From assembly GCF_002355895.1 (NCBI RefSeq), contig NZ_AP017652.1:62001-126000 (forward strand): 64,000 nt of DNA, given 5' to 3'. The DNA comes from Streptococcus sp. NPS 308. Its GTDB lineage: Bacteria > Bacillota > Bacilli > Lactobacillales > Streptococcaceae. The position numbers and the translations under genes are program-made. Below, piece by piece: positions 25,958 to 38,923 of this stretch; the first letter of the stretch is position 1, and every line of letters begins with the position of its first letter. The notes under the pieces are model-generated. The model saw only the letters and a list, made by a program, of their open reading frames with translations. It had not been told where the DNA came from and ran no database searches.

Positions 25958-26446
25958 ATGAAACCAGTAATTTCCATCATCATGGGCTCCAAATCCGACT
26001 GGGCAACCATGCAAAAAACAGCCGAAGTCCTGGACCGCTTCGGTGTAGCCTACGAAAAGAAGGTTGTCTCTGCCCACCGGACACCAGACCTCATGTTTAG
26101 ACATGCGGAAGAGGCTCGTAGCCGTGGCATCAAGGTCATTATCGCAGGTGCTGGTGGCGCAGCCCATTTGCCAGGAATGGTAGCAGCTAAAACAACACTT
26201 CCTGTCATTGGTGTACCAGTTAAATCACGTGCCCTTAGTGGCGTGGACTCGCTCTACTCTATCGTTCAGATGCCGGGTGGTGTGCCTGTGGCGACAATGG
26301 CTATCGGTGAGGCAGGTGCGACCAATGCTGCTCTCTTTGCCCTCCGTCTCCTGTCAGTAGAGGATCAGGCTATCGCGACAGCTTTGGCAGATTTTGCAGA
26401 AGAACAAGGAAAAATCGCAGAGGAGTCTACAAATGAACTCATCTAA
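25958..26446 (+). CDS. purE: N5-carboxyaminoimidazole ribonucleotide mutase
   Basis: Moves the carboxyl group of N5-CAIR to give CAIR. 162 residues with IIMGSKSDW at the N-terminus, SAHRTPD and [16 protein letters not shown], the class I PurE signature. ATG 25958 after AGGAAGAAAAAGG; a frame reaching back to 25886 crosses the structured RNA and is rejected. Overlaps purK by 14 bases, so the two enzymes of this step are translated together. Confidence 0.95.
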   Translation: MKPVISIIMGSKSDWATMQKTAEVLDRFGVAYEKKVVSAHRTPDLMFRHAEEARSRGIKVIIAGAGGAAHLPGMVAAKTTLPVIGVPVKSRALSGVDSLYSIVQMPGGVPVATMAIGEAGATNAALFALRLLSVEDQAIATALADFAEEQGKIAEESTNELI

Positions 26447-27524
26447 AACAATCGGAATTATCGGTGGCGGTCAGCTGGGGCAGATGATGGCCATTTCTGC
26501 TATCTACATGGGACACAAGGTTATCGCGCTGGATCCTGCGGCGGATTGCCCGGCCTCTCGTGTGGCGGAAATCATAGTGGCTCCTTATAACGATGTGGCT
26601 GCCCTCCGTCAGTTGGCTGAGCGTTGCGATGTCCTTACCTATGAGTTTGAAAATGTCGATGCTGACGGTCTGGATGCTGTCATCAAGGATGGACAACTCC
26701 CTCAAGGGACCGACCTGCTCCGCATTTCACAAAATCGTATCTTTGAAAAGGACTTCCTCTCAAACAAGGCACAAGTCACTGTGGCACCCTACAAGGTTGT
26801 GACTTCAAGCCAAGATTTGGCAGACATTGATCTATCTAAAAACTATGTCCTCAAGACTGCGACAGGTGGCTATGATGGACATGGGCAAAAGGTCATTCGC
26901 TCAGAAGCAGATTTGGAAGAAGCCTATGCCCTAGCTGACTCAGCAGGCTGCGTTTTGGAAGAATTTGTCAATTTTGACCTTGAAATTTCGGTAATCGTGT
27001 CAGGAACTGGGAAGGACGTGACGGTTTTCCCAGTTCAGGAAAATATCCACCGCAACAACATCCTGTCTAAGACCATTGTGCCTGCTCGGATTTCTGCAAG
27101 TCTAGCTGAAAAAGCAAAAGCTATGGCCGTGAGAATCGCTGAGCAACTCAACTTGTCTGGAACGCTCTGTGTGGAAATGTTTGCGACAGCTGACGACATT
27201 ATCGTCAATGAGATTGCTCCACGTCCACACAATTCAGGTCACTACTCAATCGAAGCTTGCGACTTCTCCCAGTTTGATACCCATATCTTGGGCGTTCTCG
27301 GAGCACCATTGCCAGCTATCAAACTGCATGCGCCGGCCGTTATGCTGAATGTTCTCGGCCAACACGTCGAGGTCGCTGAAAAGTATGTCACAGAAAATCC
27401 AAGCGCTCACCTCCACATGTATGGTAAAATAGAAGCGAAGCACAACCGCAAGATGGGGCATGTGACTGTGTTTAGTGATGCGCCAGATGAGGTGGAGGAG
27501 TTTGGGAAAGGGATTGATTTTTAG
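26433..27524 (+). CDS. purK: N5-carboxyaminoimidazole ribonucleotide synthase
   Basis: ATP-grasp ligase that carboxylates AIR to N5-CAIR. 363 residues; [14 protein letters not shown] near the N-terminus, ATP-grasp lysine in [19 protein letters not shown], and [18 protein letters not shown]. Starts at ATG 26433 inside purE; earlier in-frame starts fall deeper in purE with no ribosome site. Confidence 0.95.
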   Translation: MNSSKTIGIIGGGQLGQMMAISAIYMGHKVIALDPAADCPASRVAEIIVAPYNDVAALRQLAERCDVLTYEFENVDADGLDAVIKDGQLPQGTDLLRISQNRIFEKDFLSNKAQVTVAPYKVVTSSQDLADIDLSKNYVLKTATGGYDGHGQKVIRSEADLEEAYALADSAGCVLEEFVNFDLEISVIVSGTGKDVTVFPVQENIHRNNILSKTIVPARISASLAEKAKAMAVRIAEQLNLSGTLCVEMFATADDIIVNEIAPRPHNSGHYSIEACDFSQFDTHILGVLGAPLPAIKLHAPAVMLNVLGQHVEVAEKYVTENPSAHLHMYGKIEAKHNRKMGHVTVFSDAPDEVEEFGKGIDF

Positions 27525-27532
27525 AGATAAAT

Positions 27533-28720
27533 ATGAAATTTGAGGTGGAGTTATTAACTAAAAATATTAGCATTGTCAAACTTGATAAATTACTTCTTAG
27601 TTCAGAAATAATTTGTGTTACTTCTGATAGCCAAATTGAACTTGGTGATGAGAATATAATGGGGGATTCAGATAAATATCAGTGTACTTTGGAAGGTGCC
27701 GACTTTGCAATAGATGTTCGACAATTTCGAGGAGGACTAGTTACAATTTTGCTGAGCTATGAATACAGCAAGTCTAAATTAAGTTCAGCAAAAAAATTTG
27801 ATAAATTTCTTTCAAAGTTTAGAGAATTTTTAGAAAAAAATGATTTGAATTATTCAATTCTATCTAATAGTTTATCTATGTATTTTTCGAATAGGCTTTA
27901 TCCTACATTTCAAGTATATGAATCATTATTACGAAAAATTCTTGTTTTAGCTTTATCTCCATTAGAAAATGAAAATGTTATAAAAGTTATTAAGAAAGAA
28001 ACTAAAGGTAAACTGGATCCATCAAAAATTCGCGCATTGCAATCTATCGAAAAATTGCAAATAGCTGAACTTCATTCGTTGATATTTGAAATAAATATAA
28101 ATCCAGTTCGTGACTTAACTATTCATTTTAAAGATTTTCAAAATAAGAATGAATATATTCTGAAAGAAATGATAAACAATTCTCTTCCAATCACTATATG
28201 GGAAAAACATTTTACACCATTCACTGATAGTGAGAAAGTAGATGTGCTCAAAAACAACTATGATAGTATTAGACAGTACAGGAATGATGTTATGCATTTT
28301 CACATGCTAACCTATAGAAGTTACAAAAAAATAGATTTGTTGCTGTCAAATGTAATTAAAGAATTAGAAGAGCTTGAATATAGTATGCTTGAGAAATGGG
28401 ATTTTGAAGCAACTAGGAAACTAACAAATGATATTTTTTCTCAGGAGTTTCTGGCTAACTTATCATCTTTATATAAAACAGTATCAGAAACCATTATACC
28501 AGTGATAAATGAATTAAATGCCAATAATGAGAGGATTAAAGCTGCATTAACTCCACTAAAAGAGGTTATTAATAATATTGAAATACCTAAGATAAACTCG
28601 GAGTTATTAAAGCCTTATCAAGATTTATCTAGTAAAATTAGGGACTCATATCAATTAAAATATTTTGATAATTTTGATGATAAAGACTCTAAAAATACTG
28701 AGGATTCTGATGAGGAGTGA
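27533..28720 (+). CDS. uncharacterised protein with HEPN-like RX4H motif
   Basis: 395 residues, AT-rich and unlike the purine genes in codon use, inserted between purK and purB. Nearly all-helical look. A central helix pair (VYESLLRKILVLAL, residues 128-141) and, at R250-H255, RNDVMH followed by FH fit the R-N-X3-H (RX4-6H) active site of HEPN ribonucleases, found in toxins, Abi and other defence proteins. The C-terminus is acidic (DDKDSKNTEDSDEE) after a heptad-like stretch. ATG 27533 begins 8 bases after purK, so it may ride on purine transcription. No signal peptide. HEPN assignment is by motif only; another function is possible. Confidence 0.6.
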   Translation: MKFEVELLTKNISIVKLDKLLLSSEIICVTSDSQIELGDENIMGDSDKYQCTLEGADFAIDVRQFRGGLVTILLSYEYSKSKLSSAKKFDKFLSKFREFLEKNDLNYSILSNSLSMYFSNRLYPTFQVYESLLRKILVLALSPLENENVIKVIKKETKGKLDPSKIRALQSIEKLQIAELHSLIFEININPVRDLTIHFKDFQNKNEYILKEMINNSLPITIWEKHFTPFTDSEKVDVLKNNYDSIRQYRNDVMHFHMLTYRSYKKIDLLLSNVIKELEELEYSMLEKWDFEATRKLTNDIFSQEFLANLSSLYKTVSETIIPVINELNANNERIKAALTPLKEVINNIEIPKINSELLKPYQDLSSKIRDSYQLKYFDNFDDKDSKNTEDSDEE

Positions 28721-28882
28721 CAATGTTTTAATTTTCAGGAACTGTACTATTCAATAGCATGAATATAATGATAGTAAAATAAGAAAGATAGAACATTCTA
28801 ATGATTTGAAATTTGATAGAATATCGTTAATATATAACTTAAACAAAGAAAGGAAAGGGACATCTAGTTTGCAGAACTGAAC

Positions 28883-28943
28883 CCGGGCGGAAAGCTCGGA
28901 ATTTAGATAAACCTCCTAGGATGCAAGCGTCCGTCGTTGGTTT
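28883..28943 (+). promoter_or_regulatory. structured leader before purB
   Basis: CCGGGC/GCTCGG hairpin with GGAAA loop (28883-28899), then AAACC (28909-28913) with GGTTT (28939-28943) enclosing GGATGC/GCGTCC (28919-28932). No T-run, so not a clear terminator. The purB ATG has only a weak ribosome site, making a role in translation conceivable. Confidence 0.4.
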
Positions 28944-28986
28944 CCTAAAATTCAGTCGCTTTCTAGTCGCCCTTGGTATCTTAAAC

Positions 28987-30285
28987 ATGATTAACCGTTA
29001 CTCTCGCCCTGAGATGGCGAACATTTGGAGTGAAGAAAATAAATACCGTGCTTGGCTTGAGGTGGAAATCTTGGCTGACGAGGCATGGGCTGAGTTGGGG
29101 GAAATCCCTAAGGAAGATGTGGCTTTGATTCGCGAGAAGGCGGACTTTGACATCGACCGTATTTTGGAGATTGAGCAAGAGACTCGCCACGATGTGGTGG
29201 CTTTCACGCGTGCGGTTTCTGAGACGCTTGGTGAAGAGCGCAAGTGGGTCCACTATGGTTTGACTTCTACTGACGTGGTGGATACGGCCTACGGATACCT
29301 CTACAAGCAGGCCAACGACATCATCCGTCGTGACCTTGAAAACTTCACCAACATCATCGCTGATAAGGCTAAGGAGCACAAGTTCACCATCATGATGGGG
29401 CGTACCCACGGTGTGCACGCTGAGCCGACAACTTTTGGTCTTAAATTGGCGACTTGGTACAGCGAAATGAAGCGCAATATCGAGCGTTTCGAGCATGCGG
29501 CTGCTGGTGTGGAAGCTGGTAAGATTTCTGGTGCGGTTGGTAACTTTGCCAACATCCCACCATTCGTTGAAAAATACGTCTGCGACAAACTCGGTATCCG
29601 TGCTCAAGAAATCTCTACACAGGTGCTTCCTCGTGACCTTCACGCTGAGTACTTCGCAGTTCTTGCCAGCATCGCAACTTCTATCGAGCGTATGGCGACT
29701 GAAATTCGTGGTTTGCAAAAATCTGAGCAACGCGAAGTAGAAGAGTTCTTTGCCAAAGGTCAAAAAGGGTCTTCAGCCATGCCTCACAAACGCAATCCTA
29801 TCGGTTCTGAAAACATGACAGGTCTTGCGCGTGTCATCCGTGGTCACATGGTGACGGCCTATGAGAACGTCGCTCTCTGGCATGAACGTGATATCTCTCA
29901 CTCATCAGCAGAGCGTATTATCACACCGGACACGACCATTTTGATCGACTACATGCTCAACCGTTTTGGAAACATCGTCAAGAACTTGACGGTCTTCCCA
30001 GAAAACATGATCCGTAACATGAACTCAACTTTCGGTCTCATCTTCAGCCAGCGTGCTATGTTGACCTTGATTGAGAAAGGTATGACACGTGAGCAAGCTT
30101 ACGACCTTGTTCAACCTAAGACAGCACACTCTTGGGACAACCAAGTAGACTTCAAACCACTTCTGGAAGCAGATCCAGAAGTGACATCACGCCTGACTCA
30201 AGAGGAGATTGATGAAATCTTCAACCCAGCATACTACACCAAACGAGTAGAGGATATCTTTGAACGTATCGGACTTGGTGACTAA
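28987..30285 (+). CDS. purB: adenylosuccinate lyase
   Basis: Acts twice: SAICAR to AICAR in IMP synthesis, and adenylosuccinate to AMP. 432 residues of the fumarase/aspartase superfamily with the signature [16 protein letters not shown] (catalytic Ser in the mobile loop) and [19 protein letters not shown] motifs. ATG 28987 gives the family N-terminus [14 protein letters not shown]; a frame from 28921 adds 22 residues from the leader. Codon use returns to that of highly expressed genes after the AT-rich insert. A bidirectional terminator follows. Confidence 0.95.
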   Translation: MINRYSRPEMANIWSEENKYRAWLEVEILADEAWAELGEIPKEDVALIREKADFDIDRILEIEQETRHDVVAFTRAVSETLGEERKWVHYGLTSTDVVDTAYGYLYKQANDIIRRDLENFTNIIADKAKEHKFTIMMGRTHGVHAEPTTFGLKLATWYSEMKRNIERFEHAAAGVEAGKISGAVGNFANIPPFVEKYVCDKLGIRAQEISTQVLPRDLHAEYFAVLASIATSIERMATEIRGLQKSEQREVEEFFAKGQKGSSAMPHKRNPIGSENMTGLARVIRGHMVTAYENVALWHERDISHSSAERIITPDTTILIDYMLNRFGNIVKNLTVFPENMIRNMNSTFGLIFSQRAMLTLIEKGMTREQAYDLVQPKTAHSWDNQVDFKPLLEADPEVTSRLTQEEIDEIFNPAYYTKRVEDIFERIGLGD

Positions 30286-30292
30286 TCATAAC

Positions 30293-30320
30293 AAAAAGCG
30301 AGATTGAATCTCGCTTTTTT
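30293..30320. terminator. bidirectional terminator, purB/strH
   Basis: AAAAAGCGAGATT (30293-30305) mirrors AATCTCGCTTTTTT (30307-30320); serves purB on plus and strH on minus. Confidence 0.9.
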
Positions 30321-30339
30321 GTATGCTTATCGAAGAGGT

Positions 30340-34389
<4,050 letters not shown>

Positions 34390-34399
34390 TTATCGCATA

Positions 34400-34413
34400 T
34401 GATAGCGTTTACG
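34400..34413 (-). promoter_or_regulatory. cre-like site (CcpA) at strH promoter
   Basis: On the minus strand CGTAAACGCTATCA matches the cre consensus TGWAANCGNTNWCA at 13 of 14 positions. It lies about 14 bases downstream of the -10, where CcpA would block transcription. Suggests glucose repression of strH. Confidence 0.7.
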
Positions 34414-34426
34414 TAAAACCAATTTT

Positions 34427-34455
34427 ATTTTATTATCTAAGGGGTAAAATGTCAA
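34427..34455 (-). promoter_or_regulatory. sigma-A promoter for strH
   Basis: Minus strand: TTGACA (34455-34450), exactly 17 bases, TAAAAT (34432-34427). Near-consensus. Confidence 0.85.
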
Positions 34456-34645
34456 TAGGGTTTATATAAGAACTATAATAAATGGAGGAAAACATAAGAT
34501 TTAGGAGAAAATTGCCAATAAAAGATAAAGATAGAAGGAAAAATGAAGCAAGTATTTAACTTGTTTTTAGTAAAAACGCTACTAATTAAATAAGAACCTT
34601 TCATGGCATTTTCATAGTTTCTTTCTCGTGCTATAATAAATACAG
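34456..34645. other. AT-rich gap between strH promoter and gntR terminator
   Basis: No gene supported. Very AT-rich (runs of A and T), with no convincing promoter or repeat beyond the strH promoter at its left edge. Confidence 0.4.
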
Positions 34646-34675
34646 AAAAAGCCTGAGCTGGGCTCAGGCTTTTTC
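34646..34675 (-). terminator. terminator of the gntR-family gene
   Basis: AAAAAGCCTGAGC (34646-34658) pairs with GCTCAGGCTTTTT (34662-34674), 3-base loop; T-tract on the minus strand reading away from the gene. Confidence 0.9.
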
Positions 34676-35409
34676 TTAATGACCTCGGTTACATGAGATG
34701 AATTTGATTTTGTAGTAGTCTGCTCGCTTATAAGTTTCACTATAGGCAAGGACTTGGCCAGTGGCCTCAAGTTTTGTAGTCTTGGTTTGGAAGACAGTTG
34801 GGAATTGTGTATCGATTCCAAGTGCAGAAGCAGCATGCTCTGGTGTTGGAAAGGCAATCTCGTTGATTTCCTCAAAATGCTCATCACTCATGTGAATGCG
34901 GTAATCCAATTTGAAACGTTTATAGATAGAACTATAATAATCAAGATTTGGATAGTTGGCATTGATATATTGTTCAGGAACATAAGATGTGTGGTAGATG
35001 TATGTAACGTCATTTGTTTGACGAATACGTTCAATCTTATAGTAGAATTGATCTCCACGTAGGCCGAGTTTCTCTAAATATTCAAGCTTGTTTCCGCGCT
35101 CGATAGAAAGGACAGTAACTTTATCGTCTTTGGTTTCAAAGATTTCAACATCTGAAAACTCAACGAGTTTGTGCTTACGTGCACGTGAAACTTACGTGCA
35201 CGTGAAACGAAAGTTCCTTTACCTTGTTGACGGACAATATAGCCGTCTTTTGCAAGGTCATTCAAAGCACGAACAACGGTGATCGAACTAACATCGTACA
35301 TCGCAATCAATTCTGCTTCTGTATAAAATTTATCTCCACTCGCAAATTGACCTGAGATGATTTTGTTTTTTAATTCATCTTTAATATATTGGTATTTTGG
35401 AATAGCCAT
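34676..35409 (-). pseudogene. GntR/HutC-family repressor (bgaR-like), frameshifted
   Basis: Repressor next to the bgaC operon; in pneumococcus the intact orthologue is about 238 residues. Start codon at 35409 gives MAIPKYQYIKDELKNKI, a winged-helix GntR DNA-binding domain (SSITVVRALNDLAKDGYIV, QGKGTFVSRARK, about residues 1-75). After RARK the frame is broken by a perfect 17-bp tandem duplication (35174-35207) and ends at 35074 after a spurious tail. The effector-binding UTRA domain continues in another frame to 34676 (MDYRIHMSDEHFEEINE, ..., SCNRGH), otherwise intact. The truncated protein keeps the DNA-binding part but loses dimer/effector functions. Deleting one 17-bp copy would restore the gene. 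Confidence 0.88.
35174..35207. repeat. 17-bp perfect tandem duplication in the gntR gene
   Basis: CTTACGTGCACGTGAAA occurs twice in a row (35174-35190 and 35191-35207). Each copy contains the 10-bp palindrome ACGTGCACGT, which could have driven slippage. 17 is not a multiple of three, so it shifts the reading frame. Confidence 0.95.
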
Positions 35410-35651
35410 AATTTCACCTCGATTCTCTTTCTCCAACCTTGATTTTACCACAAATACTTAGAAAATAGTAGTATTTAGGTAAAAAAAATTAAAATAATCG
35501 ACTAAAGATGTTATGTTACATGTAAAAAATTTCATTTTCTAGCCTTGTGAATTATCATACATAAAAAAACGACTTTCATGCGATTTTTTGATAGTTTCGG
35601 TAAACGGTAAGTAAAAAAATAGAAAAATTTTAAAGAATTTTCTAAAACCTA

Positions 35652-35680
35652 TTGACAAATGCAAAATATTTGATTATATT
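35652..35680 (+). promoter_or_regulatory. sigma-A promoter for the bgaC operon
   Basis: TTGACA (35652-35657), 17 bases, TATATT (35675-35680). The bgaC ATG is 50 bases downstream. The 35452-35651 stretch before it is AT-rich without a gene. Confidence 0.8.
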
Positions 35681-35695
35681 TAATATTATAATAAA

Positions 35696-35709
35696 TGAAA
35701 GCGCAAACT
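35696..35709 (+). promoter_or_regulatory. cre-like site (CcpA) in the bgaC leader
   Basis: TGAAAGCGCAAACT matches TGWAANCGNTNWCA at 12 of 14. Located right after the promoter, in blocking position, mirroring the strH site. Confidence 0.55.
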
Positions 35710-35730
35710 TAATTAGTCAGAGGTAGTAAC

Positions 35731-37518
35731 ATGACAAGATTTAAAATTGAGGACGATTTCTATTTAGATGGAAAACCGTTCAAGATTTTGTCCGGCGCCA
35801 TTCATTATTTTAGAATTCCAGCGGAGGATTGGTATCATTCGCTCTACAACTTAAAAGCGCTTGGCTTTAATACAGTCGAGACTTATGTAGCATGGAATTT
35901 ACATGAACCTATTGAAGGTGAGTTTAATTTTGAAGGTGCTATGGATTTGGAGAGATTCCTCCAAATCGCACAGGATTTGGGTCTATACGCCATTGTGCGT
36001 CCGTCTCCATTTATCTGTGCTGAGTGGGAGTTCGGTGGTTTACCAGCTTGGCTCTTAACTAAGAACATGCGAATCCGTTCATCCGATCCGGCTTATATTG
36101 AGGCAGTTGCTCGCTATTATGACCAATTATTACCAAGGCTTGTGCCTCGCTTGTTGGAAAATGGCGGAAACATTCTCATGATGCAAGTCGAAAATGAATA
36201 TGGATCTTATGGAGAAGATAAGTCTTATCTGAGAGCGATTCGAAAATTGATGGAAGAACGAGGGATTGATTGCCCACTCTTTACTTCAGACGGTCCTTGG
36301 AGGGCTACTCTGAAAGCTGGAACCTTGATTGAAGATGACCTCTTTGTGACAGGAAACTTCGGCTCTAAGGCTCCTTACAACTTTTCACAAATGCAAGAAT
36401 TCTTTGATGAGTATGGCAAAAAATGGCCCCTCATGTGTATGGAATTCTGGGATGGCTGGTTCAACCGTTGGAAAGAACCAATCATCACGCGTGATCCAAA
36501 AGAGTTGGCAGAAGCTGTTCGAGAGGTGTTAGAGCAAGGCTCCATCAACCTTTATATGTTCCATGGCGGAACAAACTTTGGTTTCATGAATGGTTGCTCG
36601 GCTCGAGGAACTCTAGATTTGCCACAAGTTACATCTTACGATTATGATGCCCTTCTCGATGAAGAAGGAAATCCAACTGCTAAATACCTAGCAGTCAAGA
36701 AGATGATGGCAACACACTTCCCAGAGTATCCACAGTTGGAACCACTTTACAAGGAAAGCATGGAAATGGAATCCATTCCACTAGTCGAAAAAGTTTCCTT
36801 GTTTGAAACTCTGGATAGCTTGGCAAGTCCAACTGAAAGCCTCTATCCAAAAGCGATGGAAGAACTTGGTCAAAGTTATGGCTACCTTCTTTATCGTACC
36901 GAAGCAAGTTGGGATGCAGAAGAGGAACGTCTCCGTATCATCGATGGACGTGACCGAGCTCAACTCTATGTAGATGGTCAATGGATTGCCACTCAATACC
37001 AGACAGAAATTGGTGAAGATATCTACTGTCAGGGAAATCGAGAAGGTTTTTCAGAGATTGACATCTTGGTCGAAAATATGGGGCGTGTTAACTACGGACA
37101 TAAGTTCTTGGCAGATACGCAACGTAAAGGAATTCGTACAGGTGTCTGTAAGGATCTACACTTCATGTTAAATTGGAAACAATATCCACTTCCATTGGAT
37201 AATCCTGAGAAAATTGATTTTTCAAAAGGATGGACAGAAGGACAACCGGCCTTTTACGCTTTCGACTTCACCGTTGAAGAGCCTAAGGATACCTACTTAG
37301 ATTTATCTGAGTTTGGTAAGGGAGTTGCCTTTGTCAACGGGCGTCACCTAGGACGTTTCTGGAATGTCGGCCCGACCCTCTCACTTTATATCCCTCATAG
37401 CTATCTCAAGCAAGGTGATAACCGCATTATCATCTTTGAAACTGAAGGTGAATATAAAGAAGAGATTCATTTAACTCGTAAACCTACACTAAAACACATA
37501 AAGGGGGAAAACTTATGA
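35731..37518 (+). CDS. bgaC: beta-galactosidase BgaC (GH35)
   Basis: Releases terminal beta-1,3-linked galactose from host glycans (Gal-beta-1,3-GlcNAc/GalNAc). 595 residues with no signal peptide; the pneumococcal enzyme is nonetheless reported at the surface. GH35 catalytic barrel at about 1-330 with the acid/base Glu156 in VENEYGSYG and nucleophile Glu238 in MCMEFWDGWF, then two beta domains; the end has FVNGRHLGRFWNVGP, typical of GH35. Start ATG 35731 after AGAGGTAGTAAC. Ends ATGA-overlapped with the PTS EIIB gene. Likely repressed by the (here broken) GntR regulator and CcpA. Confidence 0.95.
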   Translation: MTRFKIEDDFYLDGKPFKILSGAIHYFRIPAEDWYHSLYNLKALGFNTVETYVAWNLHEPIEGEFNFEGAMDLERFLQIAQDLGLYAIVRPSPFICAEWEFGGLPAWLLTKNMRIRSSDPAYIEAVARYYDQLLPRLVPRLLENGGNILMMQVENEYGSYGEDKSYLRAIRKLMEERGIDCPLFTSDGPWRATLKAGTLIEDDLFVTGNFGSKAPYNFSQMQEFFDEYGKKWPLMCMEFWDGWFNRWKEPIITRDPKELAEAVREVLEQGSINLYMFHGGTNFGFMNGCSARGTLDLPQVTSYDYDALLDEEGNPTAKYLAVKKMMATHFPEYPQLEPLYKESMEMESIPLVEKVSLFETLDSLASPTESLYPKAMEELGQSYGYLLYRTEASWDAEEERLRIIDGRDRAQLYVDGQWIATQYQTEIGEDIYCQGNREGFSEIDILVENMGRVNYGHKFLADTQRKGIRTGVCKDLHFMLNWKQYPLPLDNPEKIDFSKGWTEGQPAFYAFDFTVEEPKDTYLDLSEFGKGVAFVNGRHLGRFWNVGPTLSLYIPHSYLKQGDNRIIIFETEGEYKEEIHLTRKPTLKHIKGENL

Positions 37519-37991
37519 CAATTGTAGGATGCCGTATCGATGGACGTTTGATCCACGGTCAAGTAGCCAATCTTTGGGCAGGGAAACTAAACGTTTCGCG
37601 CATTATGGTTGTAGACGATGAAGTCGTTAACAACGATATTGAAAAGAGTGGCTTGAAACTTGCTACACCACCAGGTGTGAAACTTAGTATCTTGCCAATT
37701 GAGAAAGCGGCAGCGAATATCCTTGCTGGTAAATACGATAGCCAACGTCTCTTTATCGTTGCACGTAAACCAGACCGTTTCCTTGGTTTGGTTGAAGCAG
37801 GCGTTCCGCTTGAAACACTCAATGTCGGCAATATGTCTCAAACACCAGAAACTCGCCCTATCACACGTTCTATCAACGTGGTAGATAAGGATGTGGAAGA
37901 CTTCCACAAACTGGCAGAAAAAGGTGTGAAACTCACTGCTCAAATGGTTCCAAACGATCCCGTATCAGACTTTTTGAGTTTATTAAAATAG
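37515..37991 (+). CDS. PTS mannose-family EIIB component
   Basis: Cytoplasmic IIB subunit that passes phosphate from IIA to the sugar. 158 residues; phosphorylated histidine is His14 in RIDGRLIHGQVANLW, the mannose/sorbose family signature. Overlaps bgaC by ATGA. Together with the next three genes it forms a complete IIB-IIC-IID-IIA set, called gadVWEF in pneumococcus as I recall, presumed to import galactosamine- or galactose-containing products freed by BgaC. Confidence 0.93.
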   Translation: MTIVGCRIDGRLIHGQVANLWAGKLNVSRIMVVDDEVVNNDIEKSGLKLATPPGVKLSILPIEKAAANILAGKYDSQRLFIVARKPDRFLGLVEAGVPLETLNVGNMSQTPETRPITRSINVVDKDVEDFHKLAEKGVKLTAQMVPNDPVSDFLSLLK

Positions 37992-38017
37992 AAAAAAATT
38001 TTTAGGAGGTCATTGTT

Positions 38018-38923
38018 ATGATACAATGGTGGCAAATTTTACTTCTCACTTTGTACTCAGCTTATCAAATCTGTGATGAGTTGACAATCGTTTCATCTGC
38101 AGGTTCCCCTGTATTCGCTGGTTTCATTACCGGTTTGATCATGGGAGATGTGACAACTGGTTTGTTTATCGGTGGTAGCTTGCAGTTGTTCGTTCTCGGG
38201 GTTGGTACCTTCGGTGGTGCTTCTCGTATCGACGCAACTTCTGGTGCGGTTCTTGCAACAGCATTCTCTATCTCTCAAGGTATTGATACAGATCTTGCGA
38301 TCACAACAATCGCTGTACCAGTAGCAGCACTTTTGACATACTTCGACGTTCTTGGACGTATGACTACTACTTTCTTTGCACACCGTATTGATGCTGCAAT
38401 CGAACGCTTTGACTATAAAGGAATCGAGCGCAACTACCTACTTGGTGCAGTGCCTTGGGCTCTTTCACGTGCCCTTCCAGTATTCTTCGCTCTTGCTTTT
38501 GGTGGAGAATTCGTACAAGGTGTTGTAAACCTTGTTAAGGAATACCAATGGGTTGCAGACGGTTTGACACTTGCAGGACGTATGCTTCCAGGTCTCGGAT
38601 TTGCAATCTTGCTTCGTTACCTTCCAGTTAAACGTAACCTTCACTACCTTGCAATGGGATTCGGTTTGACAGCTATGTTGACTGTTCTTTACTCATATGT
38701 AACAGGTCTTGGTGGAGCTGTTGCGGGTATCCTTGGTACTCTTCCTGCTGATGTTGCTGAAAAGATTGGCTTTGCTAACAACTTCAAAGGTTTGTCTATG
38801 ATCGGTATCTCTATCGTAGGTATCTTCCTTGCAGTTGTTCACTTTAAGAACAGCCAAAAAGTAGCTGTAGCAGCACCTTCTACACCATCAGAAAGTGGGG
38901 AAATCGAAGATGACGAATTCTAA
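38018..38923 (+). CDS. PTS mannose-family EIIC component
   Basis: Membrane subunit forming the sugar channel with EIID. 301 residues with about eight hydrophobic segments; SYQICDELT-type start (QICDELTIVSSAGSPVFAG) and GLFIGGSLQLFVLGVGTFGGA are family landmarks. ATG 38018 after AGGAGGTCATTGTT. Its 3' end overlaps the EIID start by 14 bases. Confidence 0.93.
   Translation: MIQWWQILLLTLYSAYQICDELTIVSSAGSPVFAGFITGLIMGDVTTGLFIGGSLQLFVLGVGTFGGASRIDATSGAVLATAFSISQGIDTDLAITTIAVPVAALLTYFDVLGRMTTTFFAHRIDAAIERFDYKGIERNYLLGAVPWALSRALPVFFALAFGGEFVQGVVNLVKEYQWVADGLTLAGRMLPGLGFAILLRYLPVKRNLHYLAMGFGLTAMLTVLYSYVTGLGGAVAGILGTLPADVAEKIGFANNFKGLSMIGISIVGIFLAVVHFKNSQKVAVAAPSTPSESGEIEDDEF

Noticed and set aside
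28921..28986. N-terminal extension of purB
   Set aside because: Would translate the structured leader; homologous N-terminus begins [10 protein letters not shown] at 28987.
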